Counted from the stretch's first letter, positions 1 through 9,249 are shown. The stretch: DNA of 39,033 bases from Desulfurellaceae bacterium (GCA_015493995.1 WGCD01000102.1:1-39033), one strand, 5' to 3'. Notes: a model not told the origin generated them from the letters alone. Made by a program: numbers and translations.

Positions 1-42
1 GCGCCTGAAGGCTGGCTTAAAAAAGTGGAAAGAAAAGTATAG
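1..42 (+). CDS. 3' end of an unidentified upstream gene (partial)
   Basis: Frame 1 is open from the window edge to a TAG and reads as a 13-residue basic tail (PEGWLKKVERKV). A second frame (2..58) is also open, but it uses CGC and CTG codons that are uncommon in this neighbourhood, so frame 1 is preferred. Too little is present to name the protein. It ends 22 nt before mqnA and could be co-transcribed with it. Confidence 0.3.
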   Translation, partial: APEGWLKKVERKV

Positions 43-64
43 GTTGAATATAGATTAAAACTAT

Positions 65-826
65 ATGAAGATAGCTTTAGTTGAATTTTTAAACGCATAT
101 CCTCTGTATTTTGCGCTTAAAAACAGAATTATAGAAAACGATTTTGAGTTTTTTGCACATCCTCCGAGCGTTTGCTCTCTGCTTTTGAGGAAAAATGAGG
201 TTGACATAGGAAACGTTCCCATTGTGGAGTATGCAAACTCAGACAAATACGGAATAATAAGCGACTGCTGCATTTCGAGCAACAAACAGGTAAAAAGCGT
301 CGTTTTGTTTCTAAAAAAGCCTTTAAATAAGATTGAGAGAGTCAAACTCGATAAAAATTCAAACACCTCCGTAGCACTGACAAAGGTTCTGTTTCGTTTT
401 AAATATAACATCAGTGTTGATTATGTGTATGGTGGTGATGCCGATTGCGAACTGGTCATAGGCGACAGGGCTCTTGAAAGGATAAAAACTCAAAACGGTG
501 AAAAACTCGATTTGGCTGTTGAGTGGAACGATATGACATCCCTGCCTTTTGTTTTTGCAACGTGGGTTACAAACAAAAGACCGAAAGAAAATGTTAAAAG
601 GATATTTATAGAATCAAAAGAGTGGGGTAAAAACAATATTGAGATAATTTGTGAAAGTTTCGCAAAAAAGACGGATATTATCGATAAACAAGAGTGTAAA
701 AGCTATCTTACAAAAAACATATCGTATGATTTAACCGGTGAAAAGATTGAATCGATAAAAACATTCTTTAAATATGCATACGCCTGCAGCGCTGTATCGG
801 ACAATCCGAAACTCAAGTTTATTTGA
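65..826 (+). CDS. mqnA: Chorismate dehydratase MqnA (futalosine menaquinone pathway)
   Basis: MqnA dehydrates chorismate to 3-enolpyruvyl-benzoate, the first committed step of the futalosine route to menaquinone. The 253-residue protein has the family's N-terminus (a short strand, then EFLNAYPLYFAL) and the periplasmic-binding-protein-like fold signature (EVDIGNVPIVEYA, then VIGDRAL near the middle, then LPFVFATWV). The length fits the family. The ATG follows an upstream gene tail with no clear Shine-Dalgarno, so the start rests on homology. No other mqn gene is in the window. Its stop overlaps the stop of the opposing mlaD by 8 nt, so the two genes converge. Menaquinone would supply electrons to the TorA module further along. 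Confidence 0.85.
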   Translation: MKIALVEFLNAYPLYFALKNRIIENDFEFFAHPPSVCSLLLRKNEVDIGNVPIVEYANSDKYGIISDCCISSNKQVKSVVLFLKKPLNKIERVKLDKNSNTSVALTKVLFRFKYNISVDYVYGGDADCELVIGDRALERIKTQNGEKLDLAVEWNDMTSLPFVFATWVTNKRPKENVKRIFIESKEWGKNNIEIICESFAKKTDIIDKQECKSYLTKNISYDLTGEKIESIKTFFKYAYACSAVSDNPKLKFI

Positions 827-2261
827 TAGCACCTACAGGGGCATTGCTTATGAAGTATTTCAAATCATCGTTAGAGAATTCGATTGCCCCGCCAAGGTAG
901 GCAGACCTGCTTCTTGAGTTGAGGATTTCGTTCACTCCGCCAAATAGGCTGAAATGTCTCCAAAACGTATATGAAAGCTGGGCTTTCAGCTGAGCATTGT
1001 TGTCTCTTATATCGTTATCGTGGTTAAAGTCAAATGCGTCTATGCTGAATTTAGCCCTATCGTTTAAAGCATAGTAATCCGCTCCGACGCCGAAGGTGGA
1101 TTCCGTAATTCCTCCCCTTAAGACAAAGTTGTAATATCTTTTTCCCATCTGTGCCGTGAATCTCATCTTATTTGAGTCGTTACCCGATGGGTTCGGGGTA
1201 TCCTCATAATTCTTTTCGCTAACCAAACCTATTCTGTAGAACTTATCCGGCATTGTATAGATATCAGCATTTATAAACCCTTTTGAATTCCCGTCTCTGA
1301 AAAGATACTCGCTTCCGGTTGAAACCTTAATAAATATTCTGTTTGTTTTGCTTAAATATCTTTTTATGTATTTGAGAGTTTCGTCCAGGTTGTTATATAC
1401 CGAATCGTTATTGACAAGTTTACCTATCGTGCCTTTCCCGTTATTAATCTTACCTGTTATATTTTTAATGTTGCTCGATGCCTCGTTAATATTGTTATAA
1501 AGGGAGTTATCGTTTATCAACTTACCGAGGCTTCCTTTGCCTTGTCTCATTCTGTATGTCATAAAATATATATTATCAAGGGTTTTATTGAGTTTTTCCA
1601 TAGAATATCTTGCGTTTGCTATAGCCAATTTAACGTTTTGCTTATTCTCATTTACCATATTCTTGATAACTTCCATAGATTTATTAAAGTTCTCCATAGC
1701 ATCTTTTGCCTGTTGAATTGCAACTTTAAGCGTTTTTCTGTTTTCTTGAACCATCTCGTCAAGATGTTCGCTCAACTGACCGATTTTTTCTATGGCTTTT
1801 GATATATTCTCCCTGTTTTGGTTGTTAAAGACCTTGTTAATATTTTTGACAAGTGTGCCTATATCCGTAGCGGATTCGGTTCTTGTAAGATAATCCCCGT
1901 TCTTTAAATACTTATTTGCACTGCCGAACTGTATCTCCAAGAACTTCTCACCGAGCAAACTCTTGCTTTTAATCAACGCAACCGAGTCAACGGGAATCTT
2001 ATATTGACTGTAAATCGCAATGCTTACAACGGCTTTTGCGCCTTTTAAGCGAATATTTTTAACAACGCCGACGGTAACGCCCGCAACCTTTACCTTAGTA
2101 TTAACATCAAGCCCCGACACATCGCTAAAAGGAGCATATATGGTATATGCAGGCTTATGTTTGAAACTAAATTTACCCATCTGCGTCGTTAGCCATCCAA
2201 GCAGTATCAAAACAATAACCACAAACAGACCGACTATAATCTCAAAATTCTTACCTTTCAT
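819..2261 (-). CDS. mlaD: MlaD-type MCE protein with C-terminal beta-rich (barrel-like) domain
   Basis: Substrate-binding component of an MCE/Mla phospholipid transport system, anchored in the inner membrane. Seen in order: a transmembrane segment at about residues 7-26; an MCE domain at about 37-117 (DVSGLDVNTKVKVAGVTVG); a long helical region at about 130-300 with a 32-residue repeat (VQENRKTLKVAI / VNENKQNVKLAI); and two copies of a GKGxxGKLxNxxSxYNNxxE motif at about 241-260 and 275-294. The last 175 residues are rich in alternating polar and aromatic strands and resemble an outer-membrane barrel. E. coli MlaD is only about 180 residues, so this is a much longer form. ATG overlaps the mlaF stop by 4 nt, so the two are translationally coupled. 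The barrel assignment is inference. Confidence 0.85.
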   Translation of the reverse strand: MKGKNFEIIVGLFVVIVLILLGWLTTQMGKFSFKHKPAYTIYAPFSDVSGLDVNTKVKVAGVTVGVVKNIRLKGAKAVVSIAIYSQYKIPVDSVALIKSKSLLGEKFLEIQFGSANKYLKNGDYLTRTESATDIGTLVKNINKVFNNQNRENISKAIEKIGQLSEHLDEMVQENRKTLKVAIQQAKDAMENFNKSMEVIKNMVNENKQNVKLAIANARYSMEKLNKTLDNIYFMTYRMRQGKGSLGKLINDNSLYNNINEASSNIKNITGKINNGKGTIGKLVNNDSVYNNLDETLKYIKRYLSKTNRIFIKVSTGSEYLFRDGNSKGFINADIYTMPDKFYRIGLVSEKNYEDTPNPSGNDSNKMRFTAQMGKRYYNFVLRGGITESTFGVGADYYALNDRAKFSIDAFDFNHDNDIRDNNAQLKAQLSYTFWRHFSLFGGVNEILNSRSRSAYLGGAIEFSNDDLKYFISNAPVGAIK

Positions 2262-3001
2262 ATTGATTCTCCTATTTCATAAGCCTTCAAAAAATCTTTA
2301 ACCAATTCATTGTCCGAGTTTAAAAAAGATTCCTTGCTCCCGAATTCTACAATCTTTCCATTATCCAATAATCCTATATTATCTGCAATCTTAAATGTCA
2401 ATGACAAATCGTGACTTATTATAAAACAGGTCGTTGAGAGTTTCATCTGCATATCCTTAATAAGACCGGCTATTGCCATTGCAGAAACCGGGTCAAGCCC
2501 GGTTGTCGGCTCATCAAAAAATATAAACTCCGGCTGCGTTATAATAGCCCTTGCCAACCCTACCCTTTTTTTCATTCCACCGGATAACTCAGAAGGCATT
2601 TTATCGTATATTTCACCTAGTCCAACAAGCTCAAGCGTCTTTTTAACCGACTCTTTTATCTTTTTTCTGTTTTTAATAAGTCTGTGTTCCACAACGGGAA
2701 ACGCTATGTTTTCAAAAACACTCAAAGAATCAAACAAAGCCGCATCTTGAAATAAAACACCGAAGTTCATCCTTATCTTATTTAACTTTTTCTTGCTTGC
2801 CGTTACCATATCGTCTTCATTATACAACACTCTGCCGCTGTCAGGCTTCAAAAGCCCTATGATATTTTTAAGCAAAACACTTTTACCCGTTCCGCTTTTT
2901 CCTATTATAACAGTGATTTTGCCGTCTTCTATAGATAAATTCACACCGTCCAAAACCGTTTGGGTTTGGAAACTTTTCTTTAATTCTTCAACTCTAATCA
3001 T
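2258..3001 (-). CDS. mlaF: ABC transporter ATP-binding protein MlaF
   Basis: Cytoplasmic ATPase that powers MCE-dependent phospholipid movement with MlaE and MlaD. The 247-residue protein has all ABC motifs: Walker A GKSGTGKSVLLKN at about residues 33-45, a Q-loop (LFQDAALFDSL), the signature LSGGMKKRVGLARAI, Walker B FIFFDEPTTGLDP and the switch histidine in IISHDLS. The variant GLLKPDSG and the AALFDSLSVFENIAFP stretch are typical of the Mla/Ttg2A branch. It starts 4 nt after mlaE and ends overlapping mlaD. Confidence 0.93.
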   Translation of the reverse strand: MIRVEELKKSFQTQTVLDGVNLSIEDGKITVIIGKSGTGKSVLLKNIIGLLKPDSGRVLYNEDDMVTASKKKLNKIRMNFGVLFQDAALFDSLSVFENIAFPVVEHRLIKNRKKIKESVKKTLELVGLGEIYDKMPSELSGGMKKRVGLARAIITQPEFIFFDEPTTGLDPVSAMAIAGLIKDMQMKLSTTCFIISHDLSLTFKIADNIGLLDNGKIVEFGSKESFLNSDNELVKDFLKAYEIGESI

Positions 3002-3005
3002 TTTA

Positions 3006-3776
3006 TCAAAACAGCAAAGCTGTCAGGAAATAATCCGCCACAAGAACAGATATGCTTGCCGCAACAACGGCTTTTGTGGTCGAATTACCGACTCCCTTTG
3101 CCCCTCCGTCAGTATTTAAGCCCATATAACATCCGATTAAAGAAATTATAAATCCGAAAACCCCCGCTTTAATGAGACCGTATGTCAAATCACTCAAATC
3201 GATGTATATTTGAATGTTTTTTATGTAAGCCGTAGGGTTTAAATTCAGTATATTCACACCAACAAGATAGCCTCCGATATTTCCGACAGCATTTGATATT
3301 ATAACGAGTGCCGGAAGCATAACTGTCATTGCTATAATCCTCGGTACAACAAGAAAGTTAACCGGATTTACAGCCATAACCTCCAAAGCGTCTATCTGCT
3401 GTGTCACCTTCATAGTGCCGAGTTCAGCTGCCATTGCGGAAACATTTCTTGCAACTATCATTAAAGCCGTTAAAACCGGCGCAAGCTCCCTTCCTAAAGA
3501 AACCGCAACTGTATATCCTATCATATCGTCTGCACCGAACTTATGAAATCCGTGGTATATCTGCAAAGCCTCCACCATACCGACAAAAATAGAGGTTAAA
3601 AAAACTATCAGTGTTGATTTGACACCGACATAGTACATCTGCTCGAACGTTTTTCTTATTCTGGCAGGACCGGACAAAAAAGCCAGAACAAACCCGAAAG
3701 AAAGTTCCAATATACCGCCTGTATCTTTTAGAAAGTTTAAAAACCCGCTTCCTATAGACTCAAAAAACGACAGCAT
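3006..3776 (-). CDS. mlaE: ABC transporter permease MlaE
   Basis: Inner-membrane permease of the Mla/MCE lipid transporter. The 256-residue protein has about five to six hydrophobic segments and the MlaE family core: an amphipathic N-terminal region (RKTFEQMYYVGVKS), then GRELAPVLTALMIVARNVSAMAAELGTMKVTQQIDALEVMAVNP, which is the conserved EQIDAL-type coupling segment. It begins 2 nt after alr and is followed by mlaF and mlaD, the canonical E-F-D order. MlaA, MlaB and MlaC are absent here. Confidence 0.93.
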   Translation of the reverse strand: MLSFFESIGSGFLNFLKDTGGILELSFGFVLAFLSGPARIRKTFEQMYYVGVKSTLIVFLTSIFVGMVEALQIYHGFHKFGADDMIGYTVAVSLGRELAPVLTALMIVARNVSAMAAELGTMKVTQQIDALEVMAVNPVNFLVVPRIIAMTVMLPALVIISNAVGNIGGYLVGVNILNLNPTAYIKNIQIYIDLSDLTYGLIKAGVFGFIISLIGCYMGLNTDGGAKGVGNSTTKAVVAASISVLVADYFLTALLF

Positions 3777-3778
3777 AT

Positions 3779-4900
3779 CTAATCCGTATAAACCTTTTGC
3801 GCTCTGATGCTTTTTGCTATGTTTGTCAAAATTTCATAGCTGATTGTTCCGCTTTTTTCCGCCAACTCGTCAGCCGTTATGGTCTCTTTGCCAGACGAAC
3901 CCAAAATAACAACCTCATCTTCTGCAGATGCATCTGCATCCGTTATATCACACATAAACATATCCATACAGACGCTACCGATACCCCTGCACCTTACTCC
4001 GTTAATCAAACACTCCATCTTATTGGACAGGTTTCTGAACAATCCGTCTGCATATCCGAAAGCCACAACACCCACAACCATATCACGCTCAGCCCTAAAC
4101 GTCCTGCCGTAGCTTATACCTTCTCCTTTTTTCAGTTCGTGAATACTAATCAACTGTGATTTTACATCTAAAATAGGCTTTAAGTCAACTGTCTTTTTCA
4201 AATCTGCCGAAGGGAGGTATCCGTACAAACCCAATCCCGGTCTGACACAGTTAAAATGTGTCTCTTTGTGCTGCACAAAAGCGCCGGTATTTGCTATATG
4301 CTTGTATTTCACATCAAAACCGGCAGACTCGAAAAACTCTATTAACGATTTAAATCTGTCATTTTGCACCAATGTCCACTCGCTATCGCTTTCGGAGTCG
4401 CTAAAATGACTCATAAGTCCTTCAAGTGCAATACTATCTTTTTCTTTTGAGCACAACTTTGCAACTTCCTCTGCATATTCAATATTCATACCGAGTCTCG
4501 ACATACCCGTATCAAACTTCAAGTGCAAGGGAAATCTAACACCCTTATCCTTTGCAAAACCAATCGCATCCGTTAACAGCTTAAAGCTATGAATAACAGG
4601 TGTTATATTCAAACTGTGCATAACTTCAAAATCAGTGCCGTGCATACAGCTCATAACCAGAATATTCTCATCTATACCCTTTTGCCTTAACAAAACGGCT
4701 TCTTCGGTATGCGCAACACCGAGATATGCAACATTGGAATATTCACAGAGGGTATTTGCCACCTCAAAAATGCCGTGCCCGTAACCGTCTGCTTTGATGA
4801 CGGGAATGATACTCACGTTGCTGCCCACAATATCGCTTATTTTTTCAAAATTATAACGCAACCTGCCAAGATGTATCGTCGCCGTTATGTTAAAATTCAT
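3779..4900 (-). CDS. alr: Alanine racemase
   Basis: PLP enzyme that interconverts L- and D-alanine for peptidoglycan. The 373-residue protein has the PLP-lysine segment IPVIKADGYGHG near residue 38, the fold-III TIM barrel motifs (HLKFDTGMSRLG; VRPGLGLYGY) and the second catalytic tyrosine in the GISYGRTF segment of the C-terminal domain. Length is normal. It lies 1 nt after glnS and 2 nt before mlaE, so it belongs to the glnS-alr-mlaEFD operon. Confidence 0.93.
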   Translation of the reverse strand: MNFNITATIHLGRLRYNFEKISDIVGSNVSIIPVIKADGYGHGIFEVANTLCEYSNVAYLGVAHTEEAVLLRQKGIDENILVMSCMHGTDFEVMHSLNITPVIHSFKLLTDAIGFAKDKGVRFPLHLKFDTGMSRLGMNIEYAEEVAKLCSKEKDSIALEGLMSHFSDSESDSEWTLVQNDRFKSLIEFFESAGFDVKYKHIANTGAFVQHKETHFNCVRPGLGLYGYLPSADLKKTVDLKPILDVKSQLISIHELKKGEGISYGRTFRAERDMVVGVVAFGYADGLFRNLSNKMECLINGVRCRGIGSVCMDMFMCDITDADASAEDEVVILGSSGKETITADELAEKSGTISYEILTNIAKSIRAQKVYTD

Positions 4901-4901
4901 A

Positions 4902-6575
4902 CTACTTTGTTTTCTTTTCTATCTTTGACCAGCTATCTTTCAGCGTAGCGGTTCTGTTAAATATAAGGTTGTTCTTGTTTGAATCCTTATCAAGGCAGAA
5001 ATAACCTTTTCTCAAAAACTGGAATCTGTCCTCAAGTTTAGCATCTTTTAGAGAGGGTTCGGCTTTACAGTTATCCAACACCACACAGGAATCGGGGTTT
5101 AAAGATTCTATAAAATCACTATCGTCTTTGCCGGGTTCCTCATCTTTAAACAGATGGTTGTACAGCCTTACCTTAATATCTATGCAGTGTTTTGCAGAAA
5201 CCCAGTGCAAGGTACCCCTAACCTTCCTGCCGTCATCTGTCCAACCGCCTTTTGATTTAGGGTCGTATGTACAGTGCAACTCAACTATATTTCCGTTTTT
5301 ATCCTTAATTACATCCGTGCAGGTTATATAATATGCGTGTTTTAACCTAACCTCTCTACCGGGTGCGAGCCTGAAAAATTTCTTGGGAGCATCTTCTCTA
5401 AAATCCTCTTTTTCTATGTAAACCTCTCTGCAAAAGGGGATTTTCCTAACTCCGTCTTCCGGTTTTTCGGGGTTATTATCGGCATCCAATTCTTCAACCT
5501 CATCTTCGGGATAGTTCGTGATAACAACCTTTAAAGGCTCCAAAACAGCCATTACTCTCTTTGCATTCCTGTTCAATTCATCCCTTATGCAGTGTTCAAG
5601 AAGCGCATAATCCACAACGGAATCGCTCTTTGTCACACCGGTTCTTTCGACAAAATCCCTTATCGACTCAGGCGTATAACCTCTTCTTCTTAAACCGGCT
5701 AAGGTTGGCATTCGGGGGTCATCCCACCCTTGAACATAACCGCCGTCAACAAGTTTATTCAATTTCCTCTTACTTAACACCGTATAGGTTAAATTCAACC
5801 TTGCAAACTCAATCTGTTGGGGTTTGTATATACCCAGTTCATCCAAAAACCACTCATAGAGTATCCTGTGGTCGGCAAACTCAAGCGTGCAGAGCGAATG
5901 TGTTATGCCCTCTATGGAGTCCTCTAAACAGTGCGCCCAATCGTATGTCGGATATATAGACCATTTGTTCGCCGTTTTGTGGTGTGGTGTATGAAGAATC
6001 CTGTACATAACCGGGTCTCTCATATTCAGATTTGGGTGTGACATATCTATTTTAGCCCTCAATGTTTTTGAACCGTCTTCAAATTCTCCGTTTTTCATTC
6101 TCTCAAATAACTCAAGATTCTCCTCTATGCTGCGATTTCTATAGGGACTGTCTTTTCCCGGTGAAGTCAGCGTTCCTCTGTATTGCCTTATTTCATCGGC
6201 ACTTAAATCGCAAACATACGCTTTGTTCTTCTTAATTAACAAAACGGCATATTCATACATTTTATCGAAATAGGAGGATGCATAGAAAAGTCTGTCTTCC
6301 CAATCAAAACCAAGCCACTTAACATCTTCTATTATTGAGTTAACATATTTCTTGTCCTCTTTTAAAGGGTTCGTATCGTCAAATCTCAAGTTGCACTTAC
6401 CATTATACTTTTGAGCAGTTGCAAAATTCAAACAGATGGATTTGGCGTGACCTATATGCAGATAGCCGTTTGGCTCAGGCGGAAATCTGGTATGAACACG
6501 CCCTCCGTATCTGTTGCTTTCAATATCCTTTTCAATGATTTCCTCGATAAAATTGGAATATTCTTTTTTTACCAT
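4902..6575 (-). CDS. glnS: Glutaminyl-tRNA synthetase
   Basis: Charges tRNA-Gln directly with glutamine. The 557-residue protein has the class I motif [16 protein letters not shown] at about residues 31-46, in which [12 protein letters not shown] is diagnostic of the GlxRS family, and the KMSKS-equivalent VLSKRKL. The [11 protein letters not shown] start and the two anticodon-binding beta-barrels at the C-terminus ([21 protein letters not shown]) assign it to GlnRS rather than GluRS. Only some bacterial lineages carry GlnRS; many use GatCAB transamidation. A promoter lies just upstream, with GGGAG as Shine-Dalgarno, making this the first gene of the operon. Confidence 0.93.
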   Translation of the reverse strand: MVKKEYSNFIEEIIEKDIESNRYGGRVHTRFPPEPNGYLHIGHAKSICLNFATAQKYNGKCNLRFDDTNPLKEDKKYVNSIIEDVKWLGFDWEDRLFYASSYFDKMYEYAVLLIKKNKAYVCDLSADEIRQYRGTLTSPGKDSPYRNRSIEENLELFERMKNGEFEDGSKTLRAKIDMSHPNLNMRDPVMYRILHTPHHKTANKWSIYPTYDWAHCLEDSIEGITHSLCTLEFADHRILYEWFLDELGIYKPQQIEFARLNLTYTVLSKRKLNKLVDGGYVQGWDDPRMPTLAGLRRRGYTPESIRDFVERTGVTKSDSVVDYALLEHCIRDELNRNAKRVMAVLEPLKVVITNYPEDEVEELDADNNPEKPEDGVRKIPFCREVYIEKEDFREDAPKKFFRLAPGREVRLKHAYYITCTDVIKDKNGNIVELHCTYDPKSKGGWTDDGRKVRGTLHWVSAKHCIDIKVRLYNHLFKDEEPGKDDSDFIESLNPDSCVVLDNCKAEPSLKDAKLEDRFQFLRKGYFCLDKDSNKNNLIFNRTATLKDSWSKIEKKTK

Positions 6576-6607
6576 ACAAACTCCCGGCTTTTAATTTTAA
6601 GCGCCAA

Positions 6608-6636
6608 ATAGTATCACAACAACCCGTCCATTTCAA
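6608..6636 (-). promoter_or_regulatory. Predicted sigma70-type promoter for glnS operon
   Basis: On the minus strand TTGAAA is followed after 17 nt by TACTAT. An alternative reading is an extended -10 (TGTGATACT) at 15 nt. Transcription would start about 25 nt upstream of the glnS ATG. The same TGTGATACT(A/G)TTTG string occurs before the EamA gene. Confidence 0.5.
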
Positions 6637-6670
6637 GGTGAGCCTGTTAAAGTTAGGGAAATTCTGCTGT

Positions 6671-7564
6671 TTACTCTATCTCTTTTTGCGCCTTCATAGC
6701 GGCAATAAGTATGGATATTAAGATGATAGCCATACCAAAACCCTGCATAAGGATTATTTTTTCATTAAAAATGACATAGGCGAGAATACTTGCCCCGATA
6801 GGCTCACCGAGTGTTGATATGGCAACAACGCTTGTTTTTGCATATTTCAGCGCATAGTTAAACGATGTATGTCCTATCAATTGCGGAATAACGGCAAGCA
6901 AAACCATATACAGATAGGAACTTTCATTGTAACCGAAAAACGGTTCTTTGAAAAATAGGGCAGCAATAAATGAAAAGAACGCCGCAAAACTATAAACAAC
7001 CGTTATGTAGCTCATTATATCCATAAACCGCCTTAAATATGAGCCTACAATAAAATAACCCGAAACTGCCACTGCACCGAGCAGGGCAAACATATCTCCA
7101 AGCAGAGCACGTTTGTCAAAAGTTTTAAAAAACAGACCCCCGTCTGAGGAAGCCAAAATAATACTCCCAAAAACCGACAAAGCTATACTTATCACAATTG
7201 CGCTACCCTGTTTTTCTTTAAGTATGAAGTATGAAAACAGACCGACAAATATTGGGCTTGTGGCAACCAGAGTTACGGAGCTTGGGATTGATGTGTATTG
7301 AATAGAGGCTATCCAGAATATAAAGTGAGCGCTTAAAAAGATGCCGCCCAAAGCGGCAATCAAAAGAACTTTTTTATCATTTCCAAAAACGTTTTTTTTC
7401 TTAAAAAATGAGTAGGACAAAAGCAAAAAAGAGGATATTACAAGCCTATAGACGGTTATGATTATACTCGGCACATCTCCGGTTAATTTTATAAATATGG
7501 ATGCCAAAGAAACGCATACGATACCGATAAACAGAGCAAAATATACCTTTATCACGCTACACAC
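6671..7564 (-). CDS. EamA/DMT-family transporter (10 TM)
   Basis: Drug/metabolite-transporter superfamily membrane protein of 297 residues with about ten hydrophobic helices in two EamA repeats. The first repeat has ITVYRLVISSFLLL and SVTLVATSPIFVGLFSYFILKEK; the second has the matching ALKYAKTSVVAISTLGEPIGASILAYVIFNEK. Family members export amino acids or other metabolites, but the substrate cannot be read from sequence. It appears monocistronic, being separated from serA by 82 nt with a possible terminator and from glnS by that operon's promoter. The second codon region (MCSVIKV) offers no clear Shine-Dalgarno, and a GTG a few codons later could be the true start. Confidence 0.85.
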   Translation of the reverse strand: MCSVIKVYFALFIGIVCVSLASIFIKLTGDVPSIIITVYRLVISSFLLLSYSFFKKKNVFGNDKKVLLIAALGGIFLSAHFIFWIASIQYTSIPSSVTLVATSPIFVGLFSYFILKEKQGSAIVISIALSVFGSIILASSDGGLFFKTFDKRALLGDMFALLGAVAVSGYFIVGSYLRRFMDIMSYITVVYSFAAFFSFIAALFFKEPFFGYNESSYLYMVLLAVIPQLIGHTSFNYALKYAKTSVVAISTLGEPIGASILAYVIFNEKIILMQGFGMAIILISILIAAMKAQKEIE

Positions 7565-7584
7565 TCCGCAAATATTTCACAAAC

Positions 7585-7611
7585 AGTATCACACGATAAA
7601 TATATTTTAAA
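7585..7611 (-). promoter_or_regulatory. Weak predicted promoter for the EamA gene
   Basis: The minus strand reads TTTAAA, then 15 nt, then GATACT preceded by TGT (an extended -10). It shares the string GTGATACT(A/G)TTTG with the glnS promoter region, 12 of 13 positions identical. Confidence 0.3.
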
Positions 7612-7631
7612 GCATAAACGCTTTTTTATGC
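7612..7631 (-). terminator. Possible intrinsic terminator after serA
   Basis: A perfect 7-bp inverted repeat, GCATAAA and TTTATGC, with a 6-nt loop lies 16 nt beyond the serA stop. It is followed on the minus strand by the AT-rich run TTTAAAATATATTT. The stem is weak and the U tract interrupted, so termination may be partial. Confidence 0.35.
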
Positions 7632-7646
7632 CGTTAAAAACTTTTT

Positions 7647-9236
7647 TTAAAGTTTTACCTTAGATGCTGCAATAGCCCCGTTAATATTTAAAAGTTCGTT
7701 AAGAATATCGTCTGTTACCTCTTCGTCTGTTTTTATAAAAGAGAGAGCCTCCTGCATCTTTTCTTTTCGACCAAGTCTGAAATCGGCTATATTTATATTG
7801 TGTTTACCCAGTATTGCACCAACCATACCGATAACGCCCGGTTTATCGGTGTTTCTAAACACAATTATGTTGCCCGTTAACTCTATCTCCATATCAAAAC
7901 CGTCCATATAGACGATTCTCGCTTTGTTCGGCTCAAAAACAGTTCCGCCTATCTCTATGCTCTTGTTGTCGTCATACTCCGCCTTAATAGCCATATAGTT
8001 TTTAAATTCCGTTTTTTGTTTGTATATCTTCGTATCTATCTCTATCCCGCGCTCTTTGGCAATGTAGGGTGCGTTTACATAATTTATATGCTCATCAACC
8101 ATATTTTTAAGCACGCCAACCGATGTAAACAAAGCCAAAGAGTTGTTGTAATTCTCTATCTCGCCGTGAGAATAGACCGTGACTTTGTTAATAAAACTCT
8201 TAACGTACTGCGACAAAAACGAGCCCATTCTTTCTGCCAAGCCTAAAAATTGCTTACCGATATCTGAAATTTCTTCCTCTGGCATTGCTATATTGACGGC
8301 ATTTTCATAGCCTCTGCCCTTTAGGGCGTCTATAACAGACCTCGCTATACCCTCTGCAACCTTAATTTGAGATTCATACGTATTGGCGCCTAAGTGCGGC
8401 GTCACAAACACGTTGTCAAACTCTTGAAGCGGATGGTTAGGCTGAGGCTCGTTTTCAAAAACATCAATGCCTAAAGCCCTTATCTTTCCTTTTTTCAAAC
8501 CGTCATACAAAGCTTTTTCGTTATAGAGCCCTCCGCGAGCGCAGTTTATCAAAATAACGCCCTCTTTCATCTTCTCTATCTCTTTTTCACCAATCATATT
8601 GTATGTTTCGTCGGTTTTTGGTGTGTGTATCGTAATAATATCAGACTCTTTCAAAAGCTCATCCAAGCTGTCCGTAATCCTGGCTCCTATACTCGTAGCC
8701 TTCTCTTTTTTAATATACGGGTCATAAACTATTACATCTGCCCCGAAGCTCATCGCCCTGACAGCAACACGGCTTCCTATCCTGCCCATACCGATTATAC
8801 CGAGAGTTTTGCCGCTTAACTCTATGCCCATCCACTTTTTTCTATCCCAAATATGCTTATATTTCAATTCGTAATTTGCATTTGGCATAAATCTCAAACA
8901 GTTTAACATATATGTCATAGTGTGTTCCGTTGCGGCAATAGTGTTTCCTGTCGGCATATTCAAAACCACTATTCCCTTTTTCGATGCTTCGTCCAAATCT
9001 ATATTATCAACTCCAACACCGGCTCTGCCAATCACTTTAAGGTTTTTGCAGTGGCTTAAAAACTCTTTATCTATTGTTGTTGCACTTCTTGTAATAATCG
9101 CATCGACATCGACAAGCTGCAAAGGCAGCTCCTTTTTATCCACATTCGCTTTCAGTTCAACCTCTATCTCTTTTTCAGCCCTTAGAAGCTCTATACCTTT
9201 CTCAGAAATACTGTCACAAACAGCTACTTTAAACAT
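7647..9236 (-). CDS. serA: D-3-phosphoglycerate dehydrogenase with ACT domain
   Basis: First enzyme of serine synthesis, oxidising 3-phosphoglycerate with NAD. The 529-residue protein is the long form. An N-terminal substrate domain is followed by the Rossmann motif GIIGMGRIGSRV at about residue 150, the catalytic Arg region NCARGGLYNE, the Glu region FENEP and the His region VTPHLGA. An intervening ASB domain follows, then a C-terminal ACT domain (NTDKPGVIGMVGAILGKHNINIADFRLGR) that usually gives feedback control by serine. It is the last gene of the nadB-serA operon, 13 nt after the thioredoxin-like gene. The serine it makes feeds the cysteine synthase in the same operon. Confidence 0.95.
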   Translation of the reverse strand: MFKVAVCDSISEKGIELLRAEKEIEVELKANVDKKELPLQLVDVDAIITRSATTIDKEFLSHCKNLKVIGRAGVGVDNIDLDEASKKGIVVLNMPTGNTIAATEHTMTYMLNCLRFMPNANYELKYKHIWDRKKWMGIELSGKTLGIIGMGRIGSRVAVRAMSFGADVIVYDPYIKKEKATSIGARITDSLDELLKESDIITIHTPKTDETYNMIGEKEIEKMKEGVILINCARGGLYNEKALYDGLKKGKIRALGIDVFENEPQPNHPLQEFDNVFVTPHLGANTYESQIKVAEGIARSVIDALKGRGYENAVNIAMPEEEISDIGKQFLGLAERMGSFLSQYVKSFINKVTVYSHGEIENYNNSLALFTSVGVLKNMVDEHINYVNAPYIAKERGIEIDTKIYKQKTEFKNYMAIKAEYDDNKSIEIGGTVFEPNKARIVYMDGFDMEIELTGNIIVFRNTDKPGVIGMVGAILGKHNINIADFRLGRKEKMQEALSFIKTDEEVTDDILNELLNINGAIAASKVKL

Positions 9237-9249
9237 ACTACCTCCGAAT

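Noticed and set aside
61-411. Minus-strand ORF opposite mqnA
   Set aside because: No family features; it is a shadow of the well-supported mqnA frame. The same applies to the many antisense ORFs opposite torA, ileS, pheT and thrS.
7630-7665. AT-only hairpin over the serA stop (AAACTTT/AAAGTTT)
   Set aside because: The stem has almost no GC and could occur by chance in AT-rich DNA.
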